A stretch of DNA of 64,000 bases. It comes from Shimia thalassica. Lineage in GTDB: Bacteria; Pseudomonadota; Alphaproteobacteria; Rhodobacterales; Rhodobacteraceae. The position numbers and the translations under genes were made by a program. The stretch covers positions 62,001-126,000 of the forward strand of contig NZ_CYTW01000004.1 in assembly GCF_001458215.1 (NCBI RefSeq), given 5' to 3'. The notes beneath the pieces were generated by a model. The model worked only from the letters and a program-made list of their open reading frames with translations. It did not search any database and had not been told where the DNA came from. Of the stretch, positions 35,294 through 44,057 are shown piece after piece (the stretch's first letter is position 1; each line of letters starts with the position of its first letter).

Positions 35294-36397
35294 ATGTCGA
35301 TGAACAGCTTTGGCCATCTCTTTCGCGTCACCACTTGGGGTGAAAGCCACGGCCCCGCTTTAGGGGCAACCGTTGACGGGTGCCCTCCGGGGGTACCTGT
35401 GACCGAAGACATGCTGCAACATTGGCTGGACAAACGTCGTCCCGGTCAAAACAAAAACACCACCCAGCGGAATGAACCCGACGCAGTCAAAATCCTGTCT
35501 GGTGTGTTCGAAGGCCAATCAACCGGCACACCAATCCAGCTGATGATCGAAAACACCGATCAGCGCAGCCGCGATTATGGGGACATTTCGGAAACATTCC
35601 GTCCCGGCCACGCCGACATCACCTATTGGCAGAAATACGGCATCCGTGATTATCGTGGTGGCGGCCGTTCCTCTGCCCGCGAAACAGCCGCCCGCGTCGC
35701 CGCCGGAGGTGTCGCGCGCGAAGCGATCAAGGCACTGGCCCCGAATGTTGAAATCCGGGGCTACATGACCGCGATGGGCGCATTGGATATCGATCGCACG
35801 CGGTTTGATTGGGACGAGATTGACCAGAACCCGTTCTGGATTCCGCAATCAGCGGATGTCGCTCAGGAATGGGAAGACTATCTGCAAAAGCTGCGAAAAG
35901 AGCACAACTCGGTCGGTGCGATCGTCGAAGTGGTTGCACGTAACCTGCCCGCAGGTCTGGGCGCGCCGGTTTATGGCAAACTCGACACTGATCTTGCTGC
36001 GGCCATGATGTCGATCAACGCCGTCAAGGGCGTCGAGATCGGTGAAGGTATGAACTCTGCCCGCCTGACCGGCACGGACAATGCCGACGAAATCTTTATG
36101 GGCGACGACGGCCCCGAGTACGGATCGAACCATTCCGGCGGTATTCTGGGCGGCATATCAACCGGCCAGGACGTGGTGATCAGGTTTGCGGTCAAACCAA
36201 CCTCGTCCATCCTGTCTCCGCGCAAATCCATCCGCAAAGACGGCACGCCGATCGAGGTCATCACAAAGGGACGCCATGATCCGTGTGTTGGCATTCGCGC
36301 CGTACCCGTCGCTGAGGCCATGATGGCCTGTGTCGTTCTTGACCACATGCTGCTTCATCGCGGGCAAGTCGGCGAAAATCGCGGTAAAATCGGCTAA
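35294..36397 (+). CDS. aroC: Chorismate synthase
   Basis: Catalyses the last step of the shikimate pathway, 5-enolpyruvylshikimate 3-phosphate to chorismate, with reduced FMN. The 367-residue protein shows the three family signatures: [18 protein letters not shown] near 17-34, the [21 protein letters not shown] region (about 111-131) with flavin-binding Arg and Ser residues, and the C-terminal [17 protein letters not shown] (about 317-334). Length is normal for a bacterial enzyme. A GGAG ribosome site precedes ATG 35294. It stands alone, with a transporter gene following on the same strand. Confidence 0.97.
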   Translation: MSMNSFGHLFRVTTWGESHGPALGATVDGCPPGVPVTEDMLQHWLDKRRPGQNKNTTQRNEPDAVKILSGVFEGQSTGTPIQLMIENTDQRSRDYGDISETFRPGHADITYWQKYGIRDYRGGGRSSARETAARVAAGGVAREAIKALAPNVEIRGYMTAMGALDIDRTRFDWDEIDQNPFWIPQSADVAQEWEDYLQKLRKEHNSVGAIVEVVARNLPAGLGAPVYGKLDTDLAAAMMSINAVKGVEIGEGMNSARLTGTDNADEIFMGDDGPEYGSNHSGGILGGISTGQDVVIRFAVKPTSSILSPRKSIRKDGTPIEVITKGRHDPCVGIRAVPVAEAMMACVVLDHMLLHRGQVGENRGKIG

Positions 36398-36418
36398 AAC
36401 ACAGGGCAAGGATGACCC

Positions 36419-37360
36419 ATGCTTGATATCCTTGCGATCACGTTTCCGATCTATGCGGCGATCCTGATTGGATACGCAATCGTCGCGCGCGGCTGGTTCA
36501 GCGCCGCCGACATGCGCACGCTTGGCAAATATGTGCTCAACATTGCTTTGCCCGCCTTGTTGTTCAAAGCCGTGGCTTCGCGTGATTTGGCAGAAATCTT
36601 TCATCTCGGATATCTGACAGTTTTCCTGCTGGGCGGGCTGGCGGCTATCGCTGTGGCCTTTTGCTGGTTCACATTTGCGGCCAGCGATCCCGCACGGCGG
36701 GCCGTTGCCACTTTGGGCAGTTCTTGTCCAAACTCGGGCTTTATTGGCTATCCCGTGATGTTGCTGGTCTTTCCGGATCTGGCCGGAATCGTCCTTGCCC
36801 TGAACTTTCTTGTTGAAAACGTCGTTCTCATTCCGATCTGCCTGATCTTGATGGATATGAGCAAAGACGGTGATCACGGTTCAATCCTCAAACGGATTGC
36901 AAACATCCTCTGGGGGGTCGCCAAACGCCCTATGGTTATCGGGCTTGCGCTTGGGATCGTCGTCTCGGTTTCGGGGGTTTCACTGCCGTCTCCTGCGATG
37001 CGGCTGTTTGAAATGCTCGCGGCTTCTGCTGCTGCGCTGTCTTTGATTGTGATCGGGGGATCGCTTTTTGGACTGCCTGCCAAAGGCAACCGCGCCCTCG
37101 CGACACAAATTGCGGTTGGCAAACTGGTTGTGCATCCGGCGCTTGTCGCGCTGGTTGTTGTTGCTCTGCCTGTGCTGGGGATGACCTTATCGCCTGATCT
37201 GGCAGTGGCGGCCATTCTGTCGGCGGCCATGCCAATGTTCGGCATTTATGCCGTTCTTGCACAAGAGCGTGGTTTGGAAGGTCTCGCGTCACTTGCCATG
37301 CTCATCGCGACGAGTGCCGCGTTTGTCACCCTGTCGCTATTGCTTTTGTGGCTAACCTAA
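36419..37360 (+). CDS. AEC-family transporter (auxin efflux carrier-like)
   Basis: A 313-residue membrane protein with about ten helices in two inverted halves, as in the AEC family. The sequence around residues 100-110 (SSCPNSGFIGYPV) is the conserved Asn/Gly/Pro crossover of the first half, and AAAMPMFGIYAV-like sequence near 262-272 (SAAMPMFGIY) is the second. Bacterial members such as MdcF often move malonate or other dicarboxylates. The convergent gene next door is a malonyl-CoA synthetase, so malonate is a plausible substrate, though this is inference from position. An AAGGA ribosome site precedes the ATG. Confidence 0.82.
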   Translation: MLDILAITFPIYAAILIGYAIVARGWFSAADMRTLGKYVLNIALPALLFKAVASRDLAEIFHLGYLTVFLLGGLAAIAVAFCWFTFAASDPARRAVATLGSSCPNSGFIGYPVMLLVFPDLAGIVLALNFLVENVVLIPICLILMDMSKDGDHGSILKRIANILWGVAKRPMVIGLALGIVVSVSGVSLPSPAMRLFEMLAASAAALSLIVIGGSLFGLPAKGNRALATQIAVGKLVVHPALVALVVVALPVLGMTLSPDLAVAAILSAAMPMFGIYAVLAQERGLEGLASLAMLIATSAAFVTLSLLLLWLT

Positions 37361-37364
37361 CGGT

Positions 37365-38867
37365 CTAGGCAAACAACGCCGCATAGTCTTCACGCAGGGC
37401 CTTTTTCTGGACTTTGCCCATCGTGTTGCGCGGCAATTCTGGCAACACAATCACGGTCTTGGGCTGTTTGAATTTAGCCAACTGTCCGGCCAGTCCTGCC
37501 AGTATGCCTTTTTCGCTCAGCTCTGCGCCATCAGCCACGACAACCGCAACAACGGCTTCGCCAAAATCCGGATGTGGCACGCCGATCACAGCACTTTCCA
37601 ACACGCCTTCCATGTCATCAATCAGCGATTCAATCTCTTTGGGGTACACATTGAACCCGCCCGTAATAACGAGGTCTTTTGCGCGCCCCACGATGGTGAC
37701 GTACCCGTCTTCATCGAATTTGGACAAATCACCCGTGATAAACCAGCCGTCCGGCAAAAGTTCTTCTGCGGTCTTTTCCGGCATTTGCCAATACCCCTGA
37801 AAAACATTGTCGCCCCGCACCTCGAGCACACCAATGTCACCGGTCGGAACCTCTTGCCCATCGTTCCTGATCCGTGCTTCGACACCCGGCAACGGAAACC
37901 CGACCGTCCCTGCGCGGCGCTCGCCTTCGTACGGATTTGAGGTGCTCATATTGGTTTCGGTCATGCCATAGCGTTCAAGAATCCGATGCCCTGTCCGCTC
38001 TTCCCATTTTTCATGGGTGTCGACCAACAGCGGCGCAGAACCGGAAATGAACAACCGCATGTTCGCGGCCCGCGCGCGGTCAAGGCGCGGATCATCAAGA
38101 AGGCGCGTATAGAATGTTGGAACGCCCATCAACGCAGTGGCGCGCGGCATCGCTTCGAGAATCTGGTCCGCGTCAAACTTGGACAAAAACTCGGTCGAGG
38201 CCCCGGCCAGCAATGCGACGTTTGTTGCCACGAACAAACCGTGCGTGTGAAAGATCGGCAAGGCATGTATGAGAACATCGGATTTTGTGAACTGCCAGTA
38301 GTCACGCAAGGTTTCCGAATTGCTGGCAAGGTTTTTATGGCTCAGCATAGCCCCTTTGGAGCGTCCCGTGGTGCCCGAAGTATAAAGAATAGCCGCGAGA
38401 TCGTCCGCCTCACGGCTGACCGGTGTGAAACCGCCACGCCCGACAATAGCCTCTTCCAGACTGCCTCTGCCCTTAGCATCCAATGTCAAAATGCGCGCAT
38501 CGCCCGCGACTTCGGCAATGGCATCGGCTTTTGCTGGATCACATACCACAACACGCGGTGTTGCATCCCCAAGGAAATAGGCCACTTCCGGTGTGGTATA
38601 GGCCGTGTTCAAGGGCAGAAACACACCACCGGCCATAACGGTTCCAAGATAGAGCTGGATCGCCTCGATCGTTTTGTCGACTTGAACGGCAACGCGATCA
38701 CCCGGCTGGACACCACAGCCGACAAGAGCCCCTGCCATACGTTCCGCGCCAGCAAAGAGTTCGCCAAACGTCATGCTGGCCCTTTGTGGAATTCGCGCAA
38801 AGTTGCGTGTTTCTTGTCCTACCGAAGCCGCATGAAGGCGGGAAATCAGGTAATTCTGTTCATACAT
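37365..38867 (-). CDS. matB: Malonyl-CoA synthetase
   Basis: A 500-residue adenylate-forming enzyme that makes malonyl-CoA from malonate, ATP and CoA. Motifs: YTSGTTGRSKGAM phosphate loop near 162-174, ERYGMTETNMSTSNPY near 294-309, GDLSKFDEDGYVTIVGR near 379-395, and the C-terminal catalytic lysine in PRNTMGKVQKK. The GMTETNMSTSNPYEGERR stretch is characteristic of MatB and separates it from acetyl-CoA synthetases. The start ATG 38867 fits family N-termini. It lies next to an AEC transporter, so uptake and activation of malonate may be paired. Confidence 0.9.
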   Translation of the reverse strand: MYEQNYLISRLHAASVGQETRNFARIPQRASMTFGELFAGAERMAGALVGCGVQPGDRVAVQVDKTIEAIQLYLGTVMAGGVFLPLNTAYTTPEVAYFLGDATPRVVVCDPAKADAIAEVAGDARILTLDAKGRGSLEEAIVGRGGFTPVSREADDLAAILYTSGTTGRSKGAMLSHKNLASNSETLRDYWQFTKSDVLIHALPIFHTHGLFVATNVALLAGASTEFLSKFDADQILEAMPRATALMGVPTFYTRLLDDPRLDRARAANMRLFISGSAPLLVDTHEKWEERTGHRILERYGMTETNMSTSNPYEGERRAGTVGFPLPGVEARIRNDGQEVPTGDIGVLEVRGDNVFQGYWQMPEKTAEELLPDGWFITGDLSKFDEDGYVTIVGRAKDLVITGGFNVYPKEIESLIDDMEGVLESAVIGVPHPDFGEAVVAVVVADGAELSEKGILAGLAGQLAKFKQPKTVIVLPELPRNTMGKVQKKALREDYAALFA

Positions 38868-38987
38868 GACTGGCTCTCCAACTTTGCTCTATGCATCCCC
38901 GCATGTTGCGCAAAGATCAAGAGGGCGGCTTGCCACGGCCCATTGTTGTGTTAACAATCTTCTATCCCAACATGAAAGACGGCCCCG

Positions 38988-39908
38988 ATGAACCCGGTTC
39001 GCGGCATCCTACTCAAAGTCTGCGCCATTGCCTTGTTCTCGGTTATGGCGTCTTTCATCAAAGCCACTGCCGACCATGTCCCTCCGGGACAAGCGGTGTT
39101 TTTCAGATCATTCTTTGCATTGATCGTCATTCTGGTCTGGCTGGCCCAGCGCGGTGATTTGGCGACGGGCCTCAAAGTCAACAACGGTCTTGGACATTTC
39201 TGGCGCGGCTTCATCGGCACAACGGCCATGGCGCTCAACTTTGCCGCGCTTGGGCTTCTGCCTTTGCCAGAGGTCACCGCGATCGGATTTACCGCCCCGC
39301 TGTTGACCGTGATCTTTGCCGCGATGTTTCTTGGGGAAACGGTGCGGTTGTTCCGGTTGTCGGCCGTTGGCATCGGTTTGATCGGTGTCTTGATTGTTCT
39401 CTGGCCGCGCCTGACCATCTTTGGGGAAACAGATCCCTATACCGCCGCAACATTGGGTGTGATGTTTGTTCTGGGGTCTGCGGTGTTTCGGGCGCTGGCG
39501 CAGGTGCATATTCGAAAACTGGTTCAAACGGATCAAACCTCGGCCATCGTTTTCTATTTTTCTCTGACCGCCACCGGTTTGTCTTTATTCACGATCCCGT
39601 TTGGGTGGGTCATGCCGACAGCGCAGGAATGGATGCTATTGATAGGTGCGGGATTGATCGGAGGTCTTGCGCAGATATTGCTGACGTCGTGCTATCGCTA
39701 TGCGCCAGCATCCGTCGTCGCGCCGTTTGACTATGCGGCGATGCTGTTTGCTTTGCTGATCGGGTATGTCTGGTTCGACGAGGTGCCAACCGGATATATG
39801 CTGGTCGGGGCAGCAATCGTCATCTTTGCGGGTGTTATGATTATCTGGCGTGAACGCCAACTGGGACTAAAGCGCGGGGCGCGAAAGAACCTGACACCCC
39901 AAGGGTAA
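38988..39908 (+). CDS. EamA/DMT-family transporter
   Basis: A 306-residue inner-membrane protein with ten helices arranged as two EamA repeats of five, the second starting near residue 150. Glycine- and proline-rich helix ends (ALPLPEVTAIGFTAPLLTVIFAAMF, YAPASVVAPFDYAAMLFALLIGY) are typical of drug/metabolite exporters of the RhaT/YdcZ group. A basic tail follows the last helix. No substrate can be assigned. A hairpin with a T-run at 39926-39969 follows it. Confidence 0.85.
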   Translation: MNPVRGILLKVCAIALFSVMASFIKATADHVPPGQAVFFRSFFALIVILVWLAQRGDLATGLKVNNGLGHFWRGFIGTTAMALNFAALGLLPLPEVTAIGFTAPLLTVIFAAMFLGETVRLFRLSAVGIGLIGVLIVLWPRLTIFGETDPYTAATLGVMFVLGSAVFRALAQVHIRKLVQTDQTSAIVFYFSLTATGLSLFTIPFGWVMPTAQEWMLLIGAGLIGGLAQILLTSCYRYAPASVVAPFDYAAMLFALLIGYVWFDEVPTGYMLVGAAIVIFAGVMIIWRERQLGLKRGARKNLTPQG

Positions 39909-39925
39909 CACCCTGAAAGGGGCAA

Positions 39926-39969
39926 CAGGGGCGCAATAAGATCAAGGCGCCCCTGATACCGATTTTTTT
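39926..39969 (+). terminator. Probable rho-independent terminator after EamA gene
   Basis: CAGGGGCGC at 39926-39934 pairs perfectly with GCGCCCCTG at 39947-39955 across a 12-base loop. A run of seven T follows after seven bases and reaches into the convergent ilvE stop codon. The spacer before the T-run makes it less than ideal. Confidence 0.55.
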
Positions 39970-40837
39970 AGGCTCGGACCAGACGTTCGTAGCTTTCCGA
40001 GACGTCACGGGTCAGCGCGCCAACCTCAAAGGTATAGTCGCCAATCTGGCCAACCGGTGTCACCTCGGCAGCGGTACCCGTCAGGAAGCATTGCTCGAAA
40101 TCGGCCATTTCTTCAGGCATGATGTGGCGCTCGTGAACCACAACACCCTTTTCTTTCAGCATCGCGATGATGGTCTGGCGGGTGATGCCGTTCAGGATCG
40201 CATCCGGGATCGGCGTATGTACTTCGCCATCTTTGACAAAGAATACGTTGGCGCCGGTCGCTTCGGCCACATACCCACGATAGTCCATAAACAACGCATC
40301 AGAACAGCCTTTGGCCTCGGCGGCGTGTTTGGAAATCGTACAGATCATGTAAAGACCCGCAGCCTTGGCAGCTGTTGGAATCGTCTCGGGGCTGGGGCGT
40401 TTCCACTGGGCGATATCAAGCTTGGCGCCCTTCATCTTGGCGTCACCGTAATAGGCGCCCCATTCCCAAACCGCGACCGCAAGGCGCACAGGGTTCTTGG
40501 CCGAGGCCACACCCATATCTTCGCCCGCACCACGCCAGGCGACGGCGCGCACATACGCGTCAGTCAAACCATTGGCCTTGAGCGTTTCTTCTTTGGCGGC
40601 TTCGATCTGATCCACAGTCCATGGAATATCCATATCGATCAGTTTGCCAGACACCAAAAGGCGTTCGGAATGTTCCCGGCTTTTGAAGATCTTACCGTTA
40701 TAGGCCCGCTCGCCTTCAAAGACCGAACTTGCATAGTGCATCGCGTGTGTCAGGATGTGCACATTGGCATCACGCCAATCGACGAGGGTGCCGTCCATCC
40801 AGATTTTGCCGTCGCGATCATCATAAGACCCTGCCAT
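39968..40837 (-). CDS. ilvE: Branched-chain amino acid aminotransferase
   Basis: A 289-residue fold-type IV PLP transaminase interconverting branched 2-keto acids with Ile, Leu and Val. GKIWMDGTLVDW begins the family, FEGERAYNGKIFKSREHSERL contains the substrate-binding region, and the C-terminal ANVFFVKDGEVHTP, TGITRQTI-like (NGITRQTIIAM) and E..FLTGTAAEVTPV segments are standard. The start is ATG 40837, with GGAGGGAAG just ahead; the longer frame to 40954 is not supported. It is divergent from the petP-like gene, an arrangement I recall from other Rhodobacteraceae. Confidence 0.93.
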   Translation of the reverse strand: MAGSYDDRDGKIWMDGTLVDWRDANVHILTHAMHYASSVFEGERAYNGKIFKSREHSERLLVSGKLIDMDIPWTVDQIEAAKEETLKANGLTDAYVRAVAWRGAGEDMGVASAKNPVRLAVAVWEWGAYYGDAKMKGAKLDIAQWKRPSPETIPTAAKAAGLYMICTISKHAAEAKGCSDALFMDYRGYVAEATGANVFFVKDGEVHTPIPDAILNGITRQTIIAMLKEKGVVVHERHIMPEEMADFEQCFLTGTAAEVTPVGQIGDYTFEVGALTRDVSESYERLVRA

Positions 40838-41005
40838 GGTCTTCCCTCCAGAATCAGATAAATTTCCATTTATTGCGCTCGAAATGGCCGTTCCGGTCAC
40901 ATTGTTGCGCAAAATCTGAGATTCGCTATCAGTTCGTCCTTGGAGTGTCAACAAAGCTGACTTATTGTGACGTCAAAACAGGCTAAAAAGTGATTGGTTC
41001 AACCC

Positions 41006-41503
41006 ATGCCAGAGTCTCATAGTGGCGAAAGCCTTCTTTATCTCACCGACGAGCAACTTAGACAGGGAATCGAGGCGATGTATTTCGCCTATCGCGGTTT
41101 CACAGCCGACCCTGACCGAATCCTTGCGACAATGGCTTATGGGCGCGCGCATCACCGCGCGATTCACTTTATCAAACGCGCGCCGGGCACAACGGTGACA
41201 AATCTTCTTGAAATCCTTGGCGTGACCAAACAATCGCTCAATCGTGTTCTGCGCACCCTGATCGAGGATGGGCTTGTTGAAAGCCGTGTTGGTCCATCAG
41301 ACCGCCGGGAACGTAACCTTTTCCTCACCGAAGCGGGTGAAGCGCTGGAAAATCGCCTGTCTGATGCACAGAGGGTCCGCATGCGATCGGCCTATCGCGA
41401 CGCAGGACCAGAAGCGGTTTCCGGCTTCCGCAAAGTTCTTGAGGCGATGATGGATGGCGAAATGAAACGCCGCTATGCAAGCCTGCGGGAGAACGGATCA
41501 TGA
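41006..41503 (+). CDS. petP: MarR-family regulator, PetP-like
   Basis: A 165-residue MarR winged-helix protein. The DNA-binding region at about 55-115 includes TVTNLLEILGVTKQSLNRVLRTLIEDGLVES and the wing RVGPSDRRERNLFLTEAG. Its stop overlaps the start of a response regulator gene (ATGA), the arrangement of petP-petR in Rhodobacter, where both are needed for cytochrome bc1 operon expression and growth. That link to petABC is from family knowledge; petABC is not in this window. The start is ATG 41006; no strong ribosome site is visible. Confidence 0.8.
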   Translation: MPESHSGESLLYLTDEQLRQGIEAMYFAYRGFTADPDRILATMAYGRAHHRAIHFIKRAPGTTVTNLLEILGVTKQSLNRVLRTLIEDGLVESRVGPSDRRERNLFLTEAGEALENRLSDAQRVRMRSAYRDAGPEAVSGFRKVLEAMMDGEMKRRYASLRENGS

Positions 41504-42201
41504 TCGAAGTCGATCCGCACCTTCTGATCGTTGATGACGACGAGCGCATTCGTGATCTGTTGAAAAAGTTCCTTATGCGCAACGGGTTTCTGGTCAGTGC
41601 GGCCCGAGACGCGGCGCACGCTCGCCGCATTTTGTCGGGGCTGGATTTTGATCTGATCGTAATGGACGTGATGATGCCCGGCGAAGACGGCATGTCCCTC
41701 ACGCGCGCCATTCGCGAAACATCGATGACACCTATTCTGCTTCTGACAGCCAAAGGCGAAACCGAAGATCGCATCAAAGGGCTTGAGGCGGGTGCGGATG
41801 ACTATTTGCCAAAACCTTTCGAGCCCAAGGAATTGCTGTTGCGTATCAACGCCATTTTGCGGCGGATGCCCGAAGTCAGCGAAGCTGACACGGCTCCCAA
41901 AGTGCTGCATCTTGGCCCGATCCGTTATGACATTGACCGAGGTGAGATGTGGCAGGGTGACGAGATCGTGCGTTTGACCGCCACCGAAAGCCAGTTGATG
42001 AAGATCTTTGCAGGCACACCCGGAGAAGCCGTCAGCCGGACCAAACTGGTCGAAGATCTGGGGCGTGACAGAGGGCAGGCACAGGAACGCGCCGTCGACG
42101 TTCAAATCACCCGTTTGCGCCGCAAAATTGAAGAAGACCCCAAGCAACCGAGATACTTACAGACAGTGCGCGGTGCAGGATATATGCTGGCCCCTGATTA
42201 G
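41500..42201 (+). CDS. petR: OmpR-type response regulator, PetR-like
   Basis: A 233-residue two-domain regulator. The receiver domain (about 8-120) has the acidic pocket Asp12-Asp14, phosphoacceptor Asp56 (VMDVMMPG) and the Lys of LPKPF near 105. A winged-helix output domain follows (about 135-230), ending in RTKLVEDL...VDVQITRLRRKIE...QTVRGAGYML. No sensor kinase gene is adjacent, which agrees with PetR in Rhodobacter being an orphan regulator. It overlaps the MarR-type gene by 4 bases and is co-translated with it. Confidence 0.85.
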   Translation: MIEVDPHLLIVDDDERIRDLLKKFLMRNGFLVSAARDAAHARRILSGLDFDLIVMDVMMPGEDGMSLTRAIRETSMTPILLLTAKGETEDRIKGLEAGADDYLPKPFEPKELLLRINAILRRMPEVSEADTAPKVLHLGPIRYDIDRGEMWQGDEIVRLTATESQLMKIFAGTPGEAVSRTKLVEDLGRDRGQAQERAVDVQITRLRRKIEEDPKQPRYLQTVRGAGYMLAPD

Positions 42202-42289
42202 GTCCTGTTTGCCAGTACCCCTTTTTTGCGATGACACCTTGGCCATACCCGGGTGGGACCTTTGATGATTCAAAGCAAGGGGAACCGAT

Positions 42290-42781
42290 ATGTTTAAAAC
42301 ATCCATAGCTTCTTTGGCAGTCGCCGCCGCCTTGTCCACGACCGCCTTCGCACAACAGCTCGAACCTTGGGGCACGGCGGGCGGATGGGACATTATGATC
42401 GATCCTTCGCTTGGGAACGGTTGTCTGATCCAAGCGGAATATCAGGACGGCTCTGTGATCCGCATCGGCTTTGATCGCAACGAAGGCATGGGCTATCTGA
42501 CCGCCTTTAACGAAGAGTGGGGCGAGATCGAAGAAGGCGCCGATTACGGTATCCTGTTTGATCTTGACGGTGAAGAATACGAGGCCGTAGCCACAGGCAT
42601 TTACCTCAATGGGGTGCCCGGTGCCGATATCTATTTTGACAACCCGGACTTCCTTTTTGACATCGCTGCCAAATACACAATGCGCATCTACAATGAAAAC
42701 GGGCTGGTCACGGCAATCGACCTTGGGGGCACAATGGTTGGTCTCGAAGCAGCGATGGAATGTCAGGACGAATTGGGCTGA
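42290..42781 (+). CDS. Secreted protein of unknown function
   Basis: A 163-residue exported protein. The signal peptide is clear (MFKTS, hydrophobic 6-20, cut after TAFA). The mature part is acidic, with repeated short beta-strand-like segments (GYLTAFNEEWGEIEEGADYGILFDLDGEEYEA) and two cysteines (Cys44 and the one in MECQDE near the end) that could form a disulfide. A GGGGAA ribosome site precedes the ATG. I do not recognise the family with certainty; such small periplasmic proteins are common in Roseobacter genomes. Confidence 0.75.
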   Translation: MFKTSIASLAVAAALSTTAFAQQLEPWGTAGGWDIMIDPSLGNGCLIQAEYQDGSVIRIGFDRNEGMGYLTAFNEEWGEIEEGADYGILFDLDGEEYEAVATGIYLNGVPGADIYFDNPDFLFDIAAKYTMRIYNENGLVTAIDLGGTMVGLEAAMECQDELG

Positions 42782-42881
42782 TCCGCACTGAATCCTCTGG
42801 CCACTGCTCCCTTCGCTGACTAGGCTTTTGCGACAGCACACTATTGGCTGCTTCGAAGCACAGCACAGAAACGGGATACCT

Positions 42882-43817
42882 ATGACCACAGCCTTGTTTT
42901 CGCATCCTGATTGTTTGCAACATCAGACACCGTCGGGCCACCCTGAACAAGTTGCACGGCTTGAGTATATCACCGAAGCCCTGTCTGTTGCGGCGTTCGA
43001 CACACTGGACCGCCAAGATGCGCCTCTTTGCACGGATGACGACATCCTGTTGTGCCATCCACAAAGTCATCTGGACGCGATCATTGCGGCAGAGCCGACA
43101 ACAGGCACACGTGCGCTGGATGGGGACACCCATATGTCGCCCGGCTCAACTCGCGCTGCGCAACGGGCGGTCGGGGGATGCCTTGCCGCTGTGGATACCG
43201 TTCTCGCGGGCAAAGCAATGAATGCATTTGTTGCCTGCCGTCCCCCCGGACACCACGCCGAACAGTCTACGCCGATGGGGTTTTGTCTGTTCGGTACAGC
43301 CGCCATCGCCGCCCGCCATGCAATGGAGCGGCATGGATTAGACCGCGTCGCTATTGTCGATTTTGATGTCCACCACGGGAACGGCACCCAAGCTCTTTTG
43401 TGGAACGAACCACGGGCGCTTTTCTTTTCGTCCCATCAAAATCCACTTTGGCCCGGCACGGGCATGGCCGAAGAAACAGGCGGGCACAACAACATCTACA
43501 ACCTGCCCCTTCCCCCGCACAGCGATGGACGCCTGATGCGCGCGACCTACGACGCAGAAGTCTGGCCCGCGATCGAGCGGTTTAAACCGCAGTTGATCAT
43601 CGTTTCGGCCGGTTTTGACGCCCATATGGCGGACCCTCTGGCCCAGTTGAACTGGAGCACCGAAGATTTCATCTGGCTCACCCAAAAGATTTGCGATTTG
43701 GCTGACGAACATTGCGATGGGCGCGTTGTCTCGACTCTTGAGGGCGGATATGATCTGACGGCATTGGCGGCCTCGGTTGCCGCACATGTCAGCGTATTGA
43801 TGGAGAGAGGCGCATGA
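42882..43817 (+). CDS. Histone deacetylase-family amidohydrolase
   Basis: A 311-residue zinc hydrolase of the HDAC/AcuC/acetylpolyamine amidohydrolase family. Visible parts: the paired histidines of RPPGHHAE, the zinc ligands in DFDVHHGNGT (Asp and His) and in AGFDAHMADPL (Asp), and a C-terminal LEGGYDL loop with the catalytic Tyr. SSHQNPLWPGTG is also conserved. In bacteria such enzymes deacetylate acetyl-CoA synthetase, polyamines or other small amides; which one applies is unknown. I start it at ATG 42882. It overlaps xseB by 4 bases, leading an operon of xseB, ispA and dxs. Confidence 0.88.
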   Translation: MTTALFSHPDCLQHQTPSGHPEQVARLEYITEALSVAAFDTLDRQDAPLCTDDDILLCHPQSHLDAIIAAEPTTGTRALDGDTHMSPGSTRAAQRAVGGCLAAVDTVLAGKAMNAFVACRPPGHHAEQSTPMGFCLFGTAAIAARHAMERHGLDRVAIVDFDVHHGNGTQALLWNEPRALFFSSHQNPLWPGTGMAEETGGHNNIYNLPLPPHSDGRLMRATYDAEVWPAIERFKPQLIIVSAGFDAHMADPLAQLNWSTEDFIWLTQKICDLADEHCDGRVVSTLEGGYDLTALAASVAAHVSVLMERGA

Positions 43818-44056
43818 GTGACACACCAGTAAGCGAGCTTAGCTTTGAACAGGCGATGGCCGAATTGGAACAGGTGGTCGGAAAACTCGAGCGTGGCGAT
43901 GTAGCCCTTGAGGAATCCATCAAGCTTTATGAACGTGGCGCCGAATTGAAAAAGCGGTGTGAAACCAAACTGAAAGAAGCCGAAGAAAAAGTTGCGGCTA
44001 TCACCCTTGACGGTGACGGCAATCCATCAGGATTGAAGCCGGTCGAAGGGCTGTAA
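43814..44056 (+). CDS. xseB: Exodeoxyribonuclease VII small subunit
   Basis: An 80-residue helical hairpin protein. SFEQAMAELEQVVGKLERGDVALEESIKLYERGAELKK is the diagnostic XseB sequence (residues about 10-50). It binds XseA to form the single-strand nuclease used in mismatch repair; XseA is not in the window. It overlaps the deacetylase-family gene by 4 bases, and the next gene starts one base after its stop. The linkage xseB-ispA-dxs is widespread in Proteobacteria. Confidence 0.95.
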   Translation: MSDTPVSELSFEQAMAELEQVVGKLERGDVALEESIKLYERGAELKKRCETKLKEAEEKVAAITLDGDGNPSGLKPVEGL

Positions 44057-44057
44057 A

